Below, piece by piece: positions 45,405-56,466 of a stretch of 64,000 nucleotides of DNA; within the stretch, counting starts at the first letter, position 1, and each line of letters opens with the position of its first letter. The position numbers were made by a program, and so were the translations under genes. This DNA is from Lepidostoma basale (Eukaryota; Arthropoda; Insecta; Trichoptera; Lepidostomatidae), in contig JAHDVF020000448.1 of assembly GCA_022606425.2 (NCBI GenBank), forward strand, positions 1 through 64,000, written 5' to 3'. The notes beneath the pieces are model-generated. The model searched no databases. It saw nothing but the letters and a program-made list of their open reading frames with translations, and was not told the DNA's origin.

Positions 45405-45530
45405 AAATCCCCAGCAGCAAGAGGCCACAACGAAGGCCGCCGAAGAGATGGAGGGATGGCTGGACATCGTCATCCCAGGATAGCTCACCATCACAAACAG
45501 GTCACATGACCTAGAGAAAGAAGTTATTAA
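45405..45530 (+). repeat. LINE C-terminal scrap
   Basis: One frame gives KRPQRRPPKRWRDGWTSSSQ, the same tail as at 3180-3600. Confidence 0.55.
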
Positions 45531-45624
45531 AACTCATAAAATAAATACCCTAAAAACAGTGTGGCATGTAGTTCCTTCTGCCAATATTTCTAAAGTGGGT
45601 AAAAAAAATTTAAACCAATGTATT

Positions 45625-45865
45625 CTTCTTCTTTCCGTGTCCTGTCAGGTCTCCCCAACGTTGACTATCACCCTTGAGTAGGCCTCCCTGTCCTGGGCAG
45701 CTCGGAACAGCTCCTCCACGGTCCTCAGCCCTGTCCACTCTCGGATGTTCCTCAGCCAGGAAACCTGCCTTCTACCAACACCTCGTCGACCCTCAATCTT
45801 ACCCTCCAAGATCAGATGTAACAGTGCATACTTTTCGCCAGTGCATATATGGCAGTTTTTCAAAA
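45625..45865 (-). repeat. LINE pol C-terminal fragment
   Basis: The minus frame of 72 codons reads EGKIEGRRGVGRRQVSWLRN, IREWTGLRTVEELFRAAQD, then stop. This is a recognisable tail (GRRRxSWLxNLRxW...LFRAA) of another insect LINE family. Confidence 0.75.
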
Positions 45866-45869
45866 ATGC

Positions 45870-46662
45870 TGTTTCTTATTTTGTATCCCCAAAATTAATA
45901 ATTAACTCGAATTATTCTTAACTCAGAGTAATATAATATTATGAAAACTGTGTTTTTGTGCCATATGAAATAAATAATATTTATAATAAATATTTTTTGT
46001 CTCTGATTTTGCTATCGCGCAAACTGTCATATCAGAAGGTATCGGAGTAAACTACGTCAAATCGGCTGTGTCGGCTTTTTAAAAACCTGGTATTGGTGAT
46101 GCGTGATTAAAACATCTGTCTAATAAATTAACGACATCCCAATCATTGAAAACTAACTATGGAAACATTTTAACATATCCTTTAAGGTTTAATAAATTTT
46201 TCGTAATACATTTATTGTTTTGCCTCATTCATTTGTACGGTTACGTGACACGTAGAATGATTATTTCTTATTTATATTAAAAATCAATATCAGTGCGATT
46301 GTGCGTTTTATATGGTGAATATGCTAATAGTTGTATCTATGTCGTTTATTTTATAATCTAACATCTTAGATTATGGATCAGACAAAACCTTGGCACTAAA
46401 TAGATCCAAGTGACGAATGTCCATCTTTACAGTAATATACTTGAAAATAATTTCAAAAGACTACATATTTATGCAACTGATAATAAAATGTATCATCAGT
46501 ATTGGTTATTTATAAACATTTTGAATTTTAACAAACATATTATCACTAATACATTATTTGCGAATAAAACTGTTCTTTATCTTAACAGCGATATCTTAAA
46601 ATATTTTTGCATACCTAATATTCTATTATTTTATAAATCAGTTTTCCTTTTTAAGGATTTAA
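45870..46662. other. Region upstream of the NFXL1-type gene
   Basis: Contains the 5' untranslated region and probably the promoter. AT-rich; no motif assigned. Confidence 0.35.
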
Positions 46663-49600
46663 ATGGCTGAGAGATCCAAGAAAAATCCTTGGCATGGAAA
46701 TGCCGGGGATAGAGGTAATGTCAAAAAAGGCAGAGGAAATACTTCTCTTGTCAACGAGGCGCCCACCAGAGAATCTGCGAATGCCAGATTTCAGGAGGCA
46801 AGTGCAAAAATGCAAGCCTCGGTTCAACGGCATATTCAAGAATATGAGTCCTCGTCTGAAGAAGAAGAACTAGAAGAAGCAAAGATCCTGGGTAATTAAC
46901 TAATCCGCTTTTTTATTTATATTTTATAGCTACTTGTCTTACAATGATATTTATATTAGGATTATTATTTAATACTCCATAACACTTCTATTTTTGCCAC
47001 TTGGTACATCCGCGGTTTTATTATTTTGATTTATGACTATCCGTTTTCTTCTTTCAGACTCCGTATCGGTCAATTTTAAGATCAATCCTAAAGATGTTGA
47101 CTTGGGTCGGACAAAAGAATTTTTGGAACAATCTTTTCAGTCTGGGGCTGTAATCTGTCTCGTTTGTATAGGTTCTGTTAAGCGTGCTCAGCCTGTAAGT
47201 ATTAAATGATTTAGGTTGCAAAATATTTCATCTTAACTCGCTGAATGAGAAACTTTTGTTTGAATGTATTTTCAGATATGGAATTGTGAGTCTTGTTACA
47301 CAGCATTCCATCTGCAATGCATACAGCGCTGGGCTAGGGACACCATCTTCCAGCAGTCTCAGGCGTCAGCCCCCAACTTGGGCGAGCTGCCCGTGAGAGA
47401 CACTACATTCCAGAGAGTTCAGTGGTGTTGCCCAAAGTGCCGATCTCCGTACAATGAGGTAAGTTTCTATTCAAAATTCTCAATTGAGCGCACATTATAG
47501 GAATTTATAGGAAAACGTGGCACGATCAAATAAATCAAATATTGAATGTCGGCCATGTGAGGAGTCAGAGAAATCGACGCGCGTGCATGACACGATGTAT
47601 GAATGTTGAGGAAGCGAGAGAAATATGTCAGGAAAGAAAGGTGTGGCAGTCCATTCTTTCTGCCTACCCCTTCGGGGAGACAGCGTGATGGTTAGTTAGT
47701 TATAGGAATTTTTATATTTTATTTACCTAATGTTACCAGCATTTAAAGTTAAAAGTTTTAATATCATAGAGGAGAAAAATATACACTTGTGTTATTTTTA
47801 CTTGTTCATATAACTTATTCCAGTCTTGCGCTGTTATACTGTATTATCCCTTTCTATCTTGTATGAACAAAAAAATATTTCCTAAAATATAATAATTCAT
47901 TTCTTTTGAAAGAGACATGAGTTTATAAACTTCGCATTGGATTTTGTTTTTAATTCAAATTCACTAATATTTACACATTTTTTTCTTAACAACTAGTTTA
48001 CACGGGGTACTATTATTAGTTAATTATGATGAAATTTGCTGCTGCATTATTGTTTTTTTCAGTCTCAAGTACCAAATAATTACGAATGCTTCTGTAAAAA
48101 GAAAATCAATCCGGAGTTTGAACCATGGTACGTTCCTCATTCTTGTGGTGAGATGTGTAACAAACCGTTATCACAACAATGCAAACATCGCTGTCTCTTG
48201 CTATGCCACCCGGGTGAGTTCTCTGATTTTTTTAATAACTGTGTTTCCCGAGTGTTACCAGCAGGTATCTCTCAAAATATTATATTTTAGATTGTGTAGT
48301 TTTAATTAAAATAGATTTCGGCATTCCTTTCATTGGATGTATAGGCATGAATTAATATTGTGATATTATTTTCCTCAGGGCCGTGTCCACCTTGTCCGCA
48401 GATGATCACCGTAACTTGCAACTGCCAGCAATCGGCAGCCAAGGCAGTTCGTTGCAGCGTATCCACTTGGTGTTGCACAAGAGTGTGCAACAAACTGTTG
48501 GATTGCAACAAGCATCACTGCGATAAGATATGTCACGCCGGTGATTGTGACCCATGTGGCAAATACAAGCAACAGGCGTGCCAATGTAAGGCCAGCACAG
48601 ATAAAATATTGTGCTCTCAAACTGGCTGGCAATGTAAAAAGGTAAATTCATAAAGAATTAACCTATAAACGTAATTATAAGTTGATTTATTTCTTCTAAG
48701 AATCTTGTTTATGCAGTCTTTAACTTAAAATTGTGATGAAATACAGTACTATATAGTAAGTCCATATACATTATAAAAGGGTTATGTAGGAATGTGTTTG
48801 AACATTTCAGGTTTGCGGTAAAAGTTTGACCTGTGGCTATCATATATGCGAACAAGTTTGCCACAAAACAATTTGCGGCCAGTGCCCATTTACCGGCTTC
48901 CAGAAGTGTCCTTGCGGTGCGGTAGAGAAGGAGGTAGTCTGCCCGAGTAAAGTGTCATCATGTGAGGGCAATTGCAACAAGCTATTGGACTGTGCCAAAC
49001 ATGTGTGTCCCCACAAGTGTCATAAGGACAAGTGTCCACCGGTAAATTATGATTTTTTCACTCTATTTGTTAGCATAATTGGACTTAAAGATTTGTAATT
49101 AGCTTTAAGGTTATACTTTGAATATATGTATATACATTTTTTAAAATTATAAGGTCATGTCAGATCCCCGGATGTTGACTAATACATGGCAGAAAACCTC
49201 TCTATGGATGATTTTTTTTAATCAATTTTGCAGTGTTTGGAGATTGTGGATAAGCCTTGTCACTGTGGACTACACGTAAAACAGCTACCTTGCAGCAAGC
49301 AGTACATGTGTGAGACTAAGTGCCGCAACATGAGGGAGTGTGGACGCCACCCCTGCAAGAGGAAGTGCTGCCAGGGTGATTGTGCGCCGTGCGACAAAGA
49401 ATGTGGCCGAAGATTGCAGTGCGGGCAGCACCGATGCGCCTCAGCGTGCCACCGTGGCCCTTGCTACCCCTGCGCGCAGACCGCGCCTGTGACCTGCTTC
49501 TGTGCCCGCACCAGCATTTTAGTCCCCTGCGGGCGCCAGAAAAAGACTAAACCGCCCAATTGCTCACTCAATTGCAGGTCATTATTTATTTTTCCTCTTA

Positions 49601-52600
49601 TCCTAATTATTTGTGTTCAGTTCCTGCTTAACAGCTCTTGTGACATGTGTATTTATCTTGATTCTCATTGCATATTATAGATTTCATTAAAATTTAGCTT
49701 ATTTCACTGATTAAACATTATTTGATATACTGATAACATTTTCAAAACATAGTTCAGCTTCTGCTCCATATTTCTTATTATTGTGTAAAATTCCATATTA
49801 CAATCAGTCATATTTTTCATGAGTCATTTTCACCAGCACCCTCAAACACGGAAACAACTGTTGTTGATTATAATTGTGTTATTTACAGAATACCAATGGT
49901 CTGCAATCATGCAAAGGAAAACACGCACAAATGTCATTTTGGATCATGTCCTCTATGCAAAGAGAAATGTGGAAAGATCTTATCTTGTGGACATGTTTGC
50001 GTAGCCACCTGCCACATTTCCGTGCCAGTTGTGTTGTCTACTGTGAAAGCCGCTACACCCTACGAACGTCAGATGCCCAAGGTACTGCCATCAGTCTGCA
50101 CTGCTACCTATAAATTCAAATTATGACAAAACAAGTGTGTGGAAATATGTATAAAGTGATAATTAGTATTTCCTGGCATTGTGGTAGCCTACATCCATGA
50201 TATTTGTTTGAAAATATGCATATACTGTTTAATAATTCAAAACTTGCTTCTAGATTGAGGTCAGATCTCTACCCTGTCCCCCATGCACAATGCCAGTGAA
50301 ACGGTCCTGCCTCGGGTTACACGAAGAGATTTCATGGCCCTGTCACTCTGCAAGAGTGACCTCCTGTGGCAGAATGTGTGGTCGTATCCTGGGTTGTACG
50401 AATCACAAATGTTCAAAAGAATGTCACCCTGTTCCTATTGAATCTGTTCAGGTATCCGATCAGGTAAAATATGACATTATTCTCAATCAAAAAAAAAAAC
50501 AATCGTATAGGCATACAATTTACGTTCACTTGACTCCAACAACACAAATTGAACACTACTTTTATCCCACTGCCCTCTTGGGCATGCTTTCATTTTTCAT
50601 TTATTTATTATAAATATATCTAAAGCATTACAGATTATTTTTTCCAATACACTAAATTCATAATAATGAGCTATTTTCTGCTCAAATTGAAGATTGTAAA
50701 ATAAATTCTAATATCATTGATTTAAATCTTTGATGTTAGTCTTTTTTTTTTAAATAAAAATAAAAATAAAAAAAAGATACAAGTTAGAGATACACAATAA
50801 TAAGTGATACATAATAGATTACATAATCGATTAATAAAAAGAGTGAGAAACATAAGATGCATGACAAATTAATAAAATAAATATACCAAACAATTATAAT
50901 AAATATAGTACTTCCCTCAGATGAGCCAAACTATCACAAAATATGTCAAACTCCGAGGTGATACGATTAAGCAAAGATATTGCTCTACCTACCGGCATAA
51001 CCATTGGCAGGTTGGCTCTGCATTGTGGGAGATAAAACAATCTATGGCCCCTTTGTCGAAGATAATTATCAGGGACGAACAGACCTACATCACTCAGGAT
51101 TTCTGAGTTGTGTATACAACCGCCTATCACACAGATAAGAAGGGATGGGTGCATACTTGCCCATATCTTCAGACTTAATTAAGGGATTCTTTGAGAATTC
51201 CGTCATCTTGGAGGCTATCCATTTTTATGTTCCGGATGGTTATCTTCGACAGCGTCAGCACAGACTGTTTTATGTCCCAGCATGCAGAACCAACCTGCCT
51301 CTGGTGATGCCGGTGGGGAGAGCAATCAAACTGCTGAACATGATCACTTCGGAGATCGACGTCTTTCATATTCGTGAAGGTACATTCAGAAGACAAATAC
51401 TCTTGACTTTGGAGAGTATCTTGTATTCCTAATGTCGAACTATCTCTCATGCCTTCCTGGTATTATATATTTATTATATTTTACCTGTTCTCAATAGATG
51501 CCTTGATCTATAATATTAGGTGTATAACTTTGCTTCCGCCGTTTTTTCCGAAATTCGAGGCTTTATCGTAAAAAACTGGTTATACATTTATGATTCAAAG
51601 TATTGTCCATCGCTGGCCTCTACTTTCTCCCATCTTTCGGGCAGCATACGAATCCCGCGTTGAAAAAACTGGTCATCTTTTGAAGCAATCCACGAATCGA
51701 TCCAATTTTTAACTTCTTCATAAGACCGAAAGTGCTGGTCAGCTAGGCCGTGTGCCATTGATCGAAACAAGTGATAGTCCGAGGGAGCAATGTCTGGAGA
51801 ATACGGCGGGTGGGGTAGGACTTCCCATTTCAAAGTTTCCAAGTATGTCTTGACCACTTTCGCAACATGGGGTCGAGCATTGTCATGCTGTAAAATCACT
51901 TTATCATGTCTCTCGTTGTATTGCGGCCGTTTGTCTTTCAATGCTCGGCTCAAACGCATTAATTGCGTTCGATAACGATCGCCTGTGATTGTTTCAGTCG
52001 GTTTTAACAACTCATAATACACTACGCCGAGCTGGTCCCACCAAATACTGAGCATAACCTTGGAACCGTGAATATTCGGTTTGGCCGTCGACGTGGAAGC
52101 ATGGCCGGGATATCCCCATGATTTTCTGCGCTTGGGATTATCGTAATGAACCCATTTCTCGTCCCCAATCACAATGCGATGCAGAAATCCCTTCCGTCTT
52201 TGCCTTGCAAGCAGCTGTTCACAAACACACAAACGCCGTTCAACATCTCTCGGCTTCAACTCGTACGGCACCCAATTTCCTTGTTTCTGAATCATTCCCA
52301 TGACTTTCAGGCGTTTTGAAATGGCTGGTTGCGTCACTCCCAATGATCCTGCCAATTCTTGTTGCGTTTGACACGAGTCTTGATCAAGTAATGCCTCCAA
52401 TTCTGCATCTTCGAAAACCTTCTCTCTTCCACCGCCATGCTGGTCTTGGACGTTGTTCTTGAAGCGTTGAAACCACTCTCGGCACGTTCTTTCACTAATA
52501 GCGGCCTCACCATAGGTATTTGAGAGCATTCGATGAGCCTCAGCCGCAGATTTCTTCATATTAAAGCATAAAATTAAAACCTCCCGCAAATGACGAGAAT

Positions 52601-53875
52601 TTGGCTCGTAAGCTGACATGTTTAATCGGGAATAACTTTATGATGCAGACACAAATCGACTAATATTTCGAAGGCGTTATGTTTACAAATACTTAAGCTT
52701 ATTGTATGACATTTATGATCTATTTATTCCAACTACCACTTACCGCTACTGCCATCTATTGCAAAACGGCGGAAGCAAAGTTATACACCTAATAATACAA
52801 TAAATGTACTGTATTATACCTAATTATTATCACAATGTATTATAGGAGTCGGTTGAGTGTGAAAAATGCACCAATCAATGTAGTCTGCCGCGGCCCGTGG
52901 GGTGTTCCCACCCCTGCACCAAACAGTGCCACCCACCCCCGTGCCTGCCGTGCAGCCAGTTTCTCAAGCGAACCTGCCACTGTGGCCTCACTGAACTATT
53001 TCTGCAGTGTGACGCTTTCACATCTACAAATGCAATCAAGAAAGAGGAAAGTCTCTCATGCAAACAGCAGTGCATCAAATTGGTTTGTTTGTTAATTATT
53101 TATTTTTTTGTCCGCAATATGACCGCAGTCATCAATTTGCCTGTACTTTTTACTTTGGTATACTTTTTTGTTTCCCACTCCATTTTTGTAAGGTCTTCTA
53201 ATTTCAGCCTTAGATTTGGTATATTTTAAAACAATAATTTAATCTGTTTTCAGTTGAATTGTGGCCATAGATGTTACATCATATGCCATTCTGGAACCTG
53301 TCCAACTGATAAACTTTGTTCTCGGAAAACAAAAGTGTGCTGTCCATGTCTCAGAATCAAAAAAGACATTGCTTGTAACTTGGTAATTCTTTATTTTATG
53401 TATAATCATGTTAAACGTTTAATTTTTTTAGTTCAATAATATCTAAATTTAAATGAAAACATGAAATTTTGTAAACATACTCCAAAAATTACTCAGCTTC
53501 CTAGTGTTACGAAATACTCAAATTAAATCTGTTGAATTCAAATAAATGTACTATATTCTTCATTTCACTCAATTATATTTTAAATACTTTTAGGCGCAGG
53601 AATATTCAATCTCTTGCGATGATGCATGTAAAAAAAAGCAAGCGGAAGATATGCAAATTCAAGAAGAGGAAAAACGTAAAAAGATAATCGAGGAGCAGAT
53701 TAGGAATGACCGTGAAATTGCAGAATACGAAAGAAAGTTTGGAAAGAAGAAGTACAAACAACGAAAAGTAATTCAAAGTGAAAACAAGGCTTCCTTCTGG
53801 ATTAAATACCGTGTTTTCATTATTTCCATTTTTGTCCTATTTGTGGCAATCTTTTTGTTTATTTATTTTAAATAA
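46663..53875 (+). CDS. NFXL1: NFXL1-type zinc-finger protein, membrane anchored
   Basis: Twelve exons join in frame to 862 residues (vertebrate NFXL1 ~911): 46663-46891, 47058-47194, 47276-47458, 48063-48213, 48379-48641, 48811-49041, 49234-49577, 49889-50081, 50254-50463, 52846-53082, 53254-53382, 53594-53875. Residues 1-76 are charged, ending in an acidic run ([11 protein letters not shown]). A RING/PHD-like C4HC3 module spans 110-177 (CLVC, CESC, WCCPKC). Cys/His-rich NF-X1 fingers fill about 190-770 (e.g. [28 protein letters not shown]). The last exon has a charged coiled-coil-like segment and one hydrophobic helix ([19 protein letters not shown]) just before the stop, so the protein is predicted to be tail-anchored. 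NFX1 relatives bind DNA or act as ubiquitin ligases; the role of the membrane form is not established. The intron 50464-52845 hosts two LINE tails and an intact mariner. Confidence 0.93.
47505..47702 (+). repeat. LINE family 1 tail in an NFXL1 intron
   Basis: A near-consensus short copy, from 'ggaaaacgtggcacgatcaa' to 'gcgtgatggttagttagtt'. Confidence 0.85.
50894..51154 (-). repeat. CR1/Jockey-like LINE pol C-terminus
   Basis: Open minus frame: [46 protein letters not shown]. This is the usual C-terminal pattern (LFYVP-RTN-P-R--N---DIF). It faces away from a related plus-strand copy only 20 bp on. Confidence 0.75.
51175..51432 (+). repeat. CR1/Jockey-like LINE pol C-terminus
   Basis: Open plus frame: [59 protein letters not shown]. 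It is clearly homologous to the minus-strand piece at 50894-51154 and to 43270-43440. Confidence 0.78.
51516..52792 (-). mobile_element. Complete mariner transposon
   Basis: It is 1277 bp long. The 30-bp terminal inverted repeats at 51516-51545 and 52763-52792 are identical (begin TTAGGTGTATAACTTTGC). They are flanked by TA at 51514-51515 and 52793-52794, the expected target duplication. It holds one uninterrupted transposase frame. Perfect ends plus an intact frame point to a recent insertion in this NFXL1 intron. Confidence 0.96.
51588..52619 (-). CDS. Mariner transposase (DD34D), apparently intact
   Basis: This 343-residue cut-and-paste transposase has the usual mariner length. The N-terminal half carries the paired helix-turn-helix region (e.g. 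[14 protein letters not shown] at about 92-105), then the WVPYEL linker motif at 116-121. The catalytic triad is Asp153 ([10 protein letters not shown]), Asp246 (HDNARPHVA) and Asp281 ([13 protein letters not shown]), with exactly 34 residues between the last two, which defines mariner. No stop or frameshift is visible. It is antisense to NFXL1. Confidence 0.95.
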   Translation of the reverse strand: MSAYEPNSRHLREVLILCFNMKKSAAEAHRMLSNTYGEAAISERTCREWFQRFKNNVQDQHGGGREKVFEDAELEALLDQDSCQTQQELAGSLGVTQPAISKRLKVMGMIQKQGNWVPYELKPRDVERRLCVCEQLLARQRRKGFLHRIVIGDEKWVHYDNPKRRKSWGYPGHASTSTAKPNIHGSKVMLSIWWDQLGVVYYELLKPTETITGDRYRTQLMRLSRALKDKRPQYNERHDKVILQHDNARPHVAKVVKTYLETLKWEVLPHPPYSPDIAPSDYHLFRSMAHGLADQHFRSYEEVKNWIDSWIASKDDQFFQRGIRMLPERWEKVEASDGQYFES

Positions 53876-54396
53876 TTTTTTTATTCCTTTAGTTGATAGA
53901 CAATTTTTTTTATTCATATTTTTATTGTGCTCCAAAGCAAGCTACCTGGATAAACATAAATCAGTAGATTTGTAGATGTGATGATTTATTCATATTTGCT
54001 GCTGCTTAATGGAGATTTATTTTTAATATTATTCCTAACCATTGTAAAGATTACATCTATTACTTACTACACTGCCCAATTTTAAGTGAATTTCGGCCAA
54101 AAGAGACAAGTAATGGGGGTTAATATGGTAAACGCAATTGTGTTTATTGCAATGGAAAGGATATTTCTTTGTCAATTCCAATTTTTTATTAATTTTCATA
54201 TTTTTATTTCTACATTTATTAATTTTCATATTTTTATACTCATTATTGTACAGGCTGCCTTGTTTGTGAATTGCCATGTGGATTAAGCTAATGCTGAATC
54301 CAAATGTAATGTATTTCATTATACACTATTTTATCTAGTAATTGTCTTAAAACTAACTGTGCTTACTCTCGCGTAGATTTTCACGGTTGGCAGCAA
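53876..54396 (+). other. Downstream of NFXL1, no further feature
   Basis: 3' untranslated and intergenic AT-rich DNA. No clear polyadenylation signal could be chosen. Confidence 0.4.
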
Positions 54397-54672
54397 TATG
54401 TTTTGTGTGATTTTTCCTTCTCGACCGACGTTTCGGAGATCGTTGCAGTCTCCATCTTCAGGGTAATGTGGTGGTGATAATAAATGTGATATGAGTTGTG
54501 TCTGCTAAGGTACTTCAAACATGGTACAACAGTGAAGTACCTTAGCAGGCACAACTCATCCCACATTTATTACCACACCACATTACCGTGAAGATGGAGA
54601 CTGCAAAGATCTCCGAAATGTCGGTAGAGAAGGAGAAATCACACGATGTTACCCAAAATCACACAAAACATA
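54397..54672. repeat. Long inverted repeat with hammerhead-like arms (family C)
   Basis: The arms are 54397-54517 and 54532-54672. On the minus strand of the left arm: CTGAAGA (54455-54461), extra T, hairpin GGAGA...TCTCC, GAAAC (54430-54434), GTC (54427-54429). The right arm carries the same motif on the plus strand (gtgaagatggagactgc ... ctccgaaatgtcgg), slightly decayed. Confidence 0.7.
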
Positions 54673-55765
54673 TGTGCTTACTCTATAAAATGAATCAATA
54701 TTATTTTATTGATGCTTGCAAATTAGCTTAAATTATTAAATAATATTCATAAACATTATAAAATCAGAAGAAAAAAAAAGGTTTTATCCATTACTACTTT
54801 GATCACCAATTATTTTTAAATTATGGTTCTTGGCAGTTAATTATGTCTTGCGATACATGTTTTTATTATAATTAAGTTTTTATACTCGTATGTATCAGCC
54901 TTCAGCGTTAGCCACGGTGTTTATTTAAATTCGTTGATTCTAGTGATTGTCAAGTGTTAAAATTTTTCCCATTTCTATTTTTTTTTTTTAATTATTTTTT
55001 AGTATATATAGGAACTATTAACTGTGTAGTATCCTAGAATTTTTTTTCGTGTGTTTCTTTTTTGCATCACCATATTGGATCTGCTTTATAGTGGTAAGTT
55101 TGTGGTAATATTGAGTATAAACACAGTTATTGAATTATGTGTTTCAATTTGTATCACAGTATAATCGCAATAAAAGGATTTTTTAAACTATTTTTTTCTT
55201 CTTATTTTTACACAGAAGCAGCCAAAGCCAACATTTCAGTAAATGGAAGAAATATTTTTTAAATAAGCCAACTTAGTTTGAAAAATATACAATTCTTGTA
55301 TGCAATTATAAAATCACTTAAGGGATCATTCTGGTTTATAACTTTCAAAAAATCTTTTTTTTACATTTTTCGAAAGTATGTATATCTAAGAGTATTGTGT
55401 TAAAAGTTGAGAGTGATCGGAGCAGTCTAACTATATTATTATACGAACTTTACGTTGCTCAAAATTTGAAAAATTCAAAAGATACAACTTTTGATGTGCA
55501 CATTGATCAAACGGCTGGTTATAGCATAAGTTTTTTTTCTAGTTTTCTCAATGCTATCGAAATATTTAAAGTTCAAAGATTGTAACAGGGAATTTCCCAC
55601 AAAATATGGACAGAGAGTATTAGTTTTTTTTAGCTGAATGGATTTTGTATGGTGTGGGCAGCGCTGATTGACTGTAGGTAAGGCTTTTTCATTAAAAATA
55701 TAAATTAAGCCATTAAATAATTTTGGTTTTGATTGTTCTAATTGTGTGCGCGGGAGATGCCTTTT
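54673..55765. other. Intergenic, no feature recognised
   Basis: AT-rich; chance ORFs only. Confidence 0.4.
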
Positions 55766-55769
55766 GGTG

Positions 55770-55905
55770 GCGATGAGGTTCGCAACCCATCACACCGCGT
55801 CTCTCGCGATGGCGAAAAGAGAAGAATAGAGTGCCGCATCGATTAAAGTGTGGCAGTCTATTCTTTCTGCCTACCCTTTCAGGGAGACGGCGTGATGGTT
55901 AGTTT
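55770..55905 (+). repeat. Rearranged LINE family 1 tail
   Basis: 'gatgaggttcgcaacccatc' (also present as the complement near 39430-39460) is followed by 'gtgtggcagtctattctttc' and 'ggagacggcgtgatggttag'. The family protein tail is missing, so this may be a short derivative of the LINE. Confidence 0.6.
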
Positions 55906-56466
55906 GTTCTAATTTTATTTTAAAGCATGCATATAAAAACGTTGTGCTTAGTTTTTTTTTTTTTTTAAGCAATACTAAATTTTTCAAACAAAATTACCAC
56001 TTATTGTTTTATACACGATTTTATTAAAGATAGTTAATTAACCTTTATTGAGTTAGCAACAAGATAATCATTTCCATCATAATTATTTTTTTATGATTGT
56101 AACATTTTAAGAAATAGGTTATGTTGAGTTGTCACTGTCATAAAAAATTGTTAAAATGATTGTAACCTCTCTACATTCCAATTAATATTTATTTAGATAA
56201 AACTGATTAAATTTTAGTTTTTAATCGTTGAGACTAAAATACATGAACCATGTAAATAGTTCAATAACACTTGTCATTGATACTAACAGATTAGGATCTT
56301 TGCAGGTACCATGCTTTATATCATACAAAGTATATATTTTTTAAAAATCCACCTGTTTCCTATCTTATCAAAAGAGCGATGAATTTTTATAGAGGTCAAA
56401 TTATTTTTAATAATTCTCTTCAATTGCTGAGTAAGCAAGTGTCTACACCAGTCAACTGCCGGCAAA
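55906..56466. other. Region upstream of the membrane-protein gene
   Basis: AT-rich; presumably 5' untranslated region and promoter. No motif assigned. Confidence 0.35.

Noticed and set aside
48302..48651. Three minus-strand ORFs over an NFXL1 exon
   Set aside because: They are antisense shadows of Cys-rich coding sequence; no domain and no splice context.
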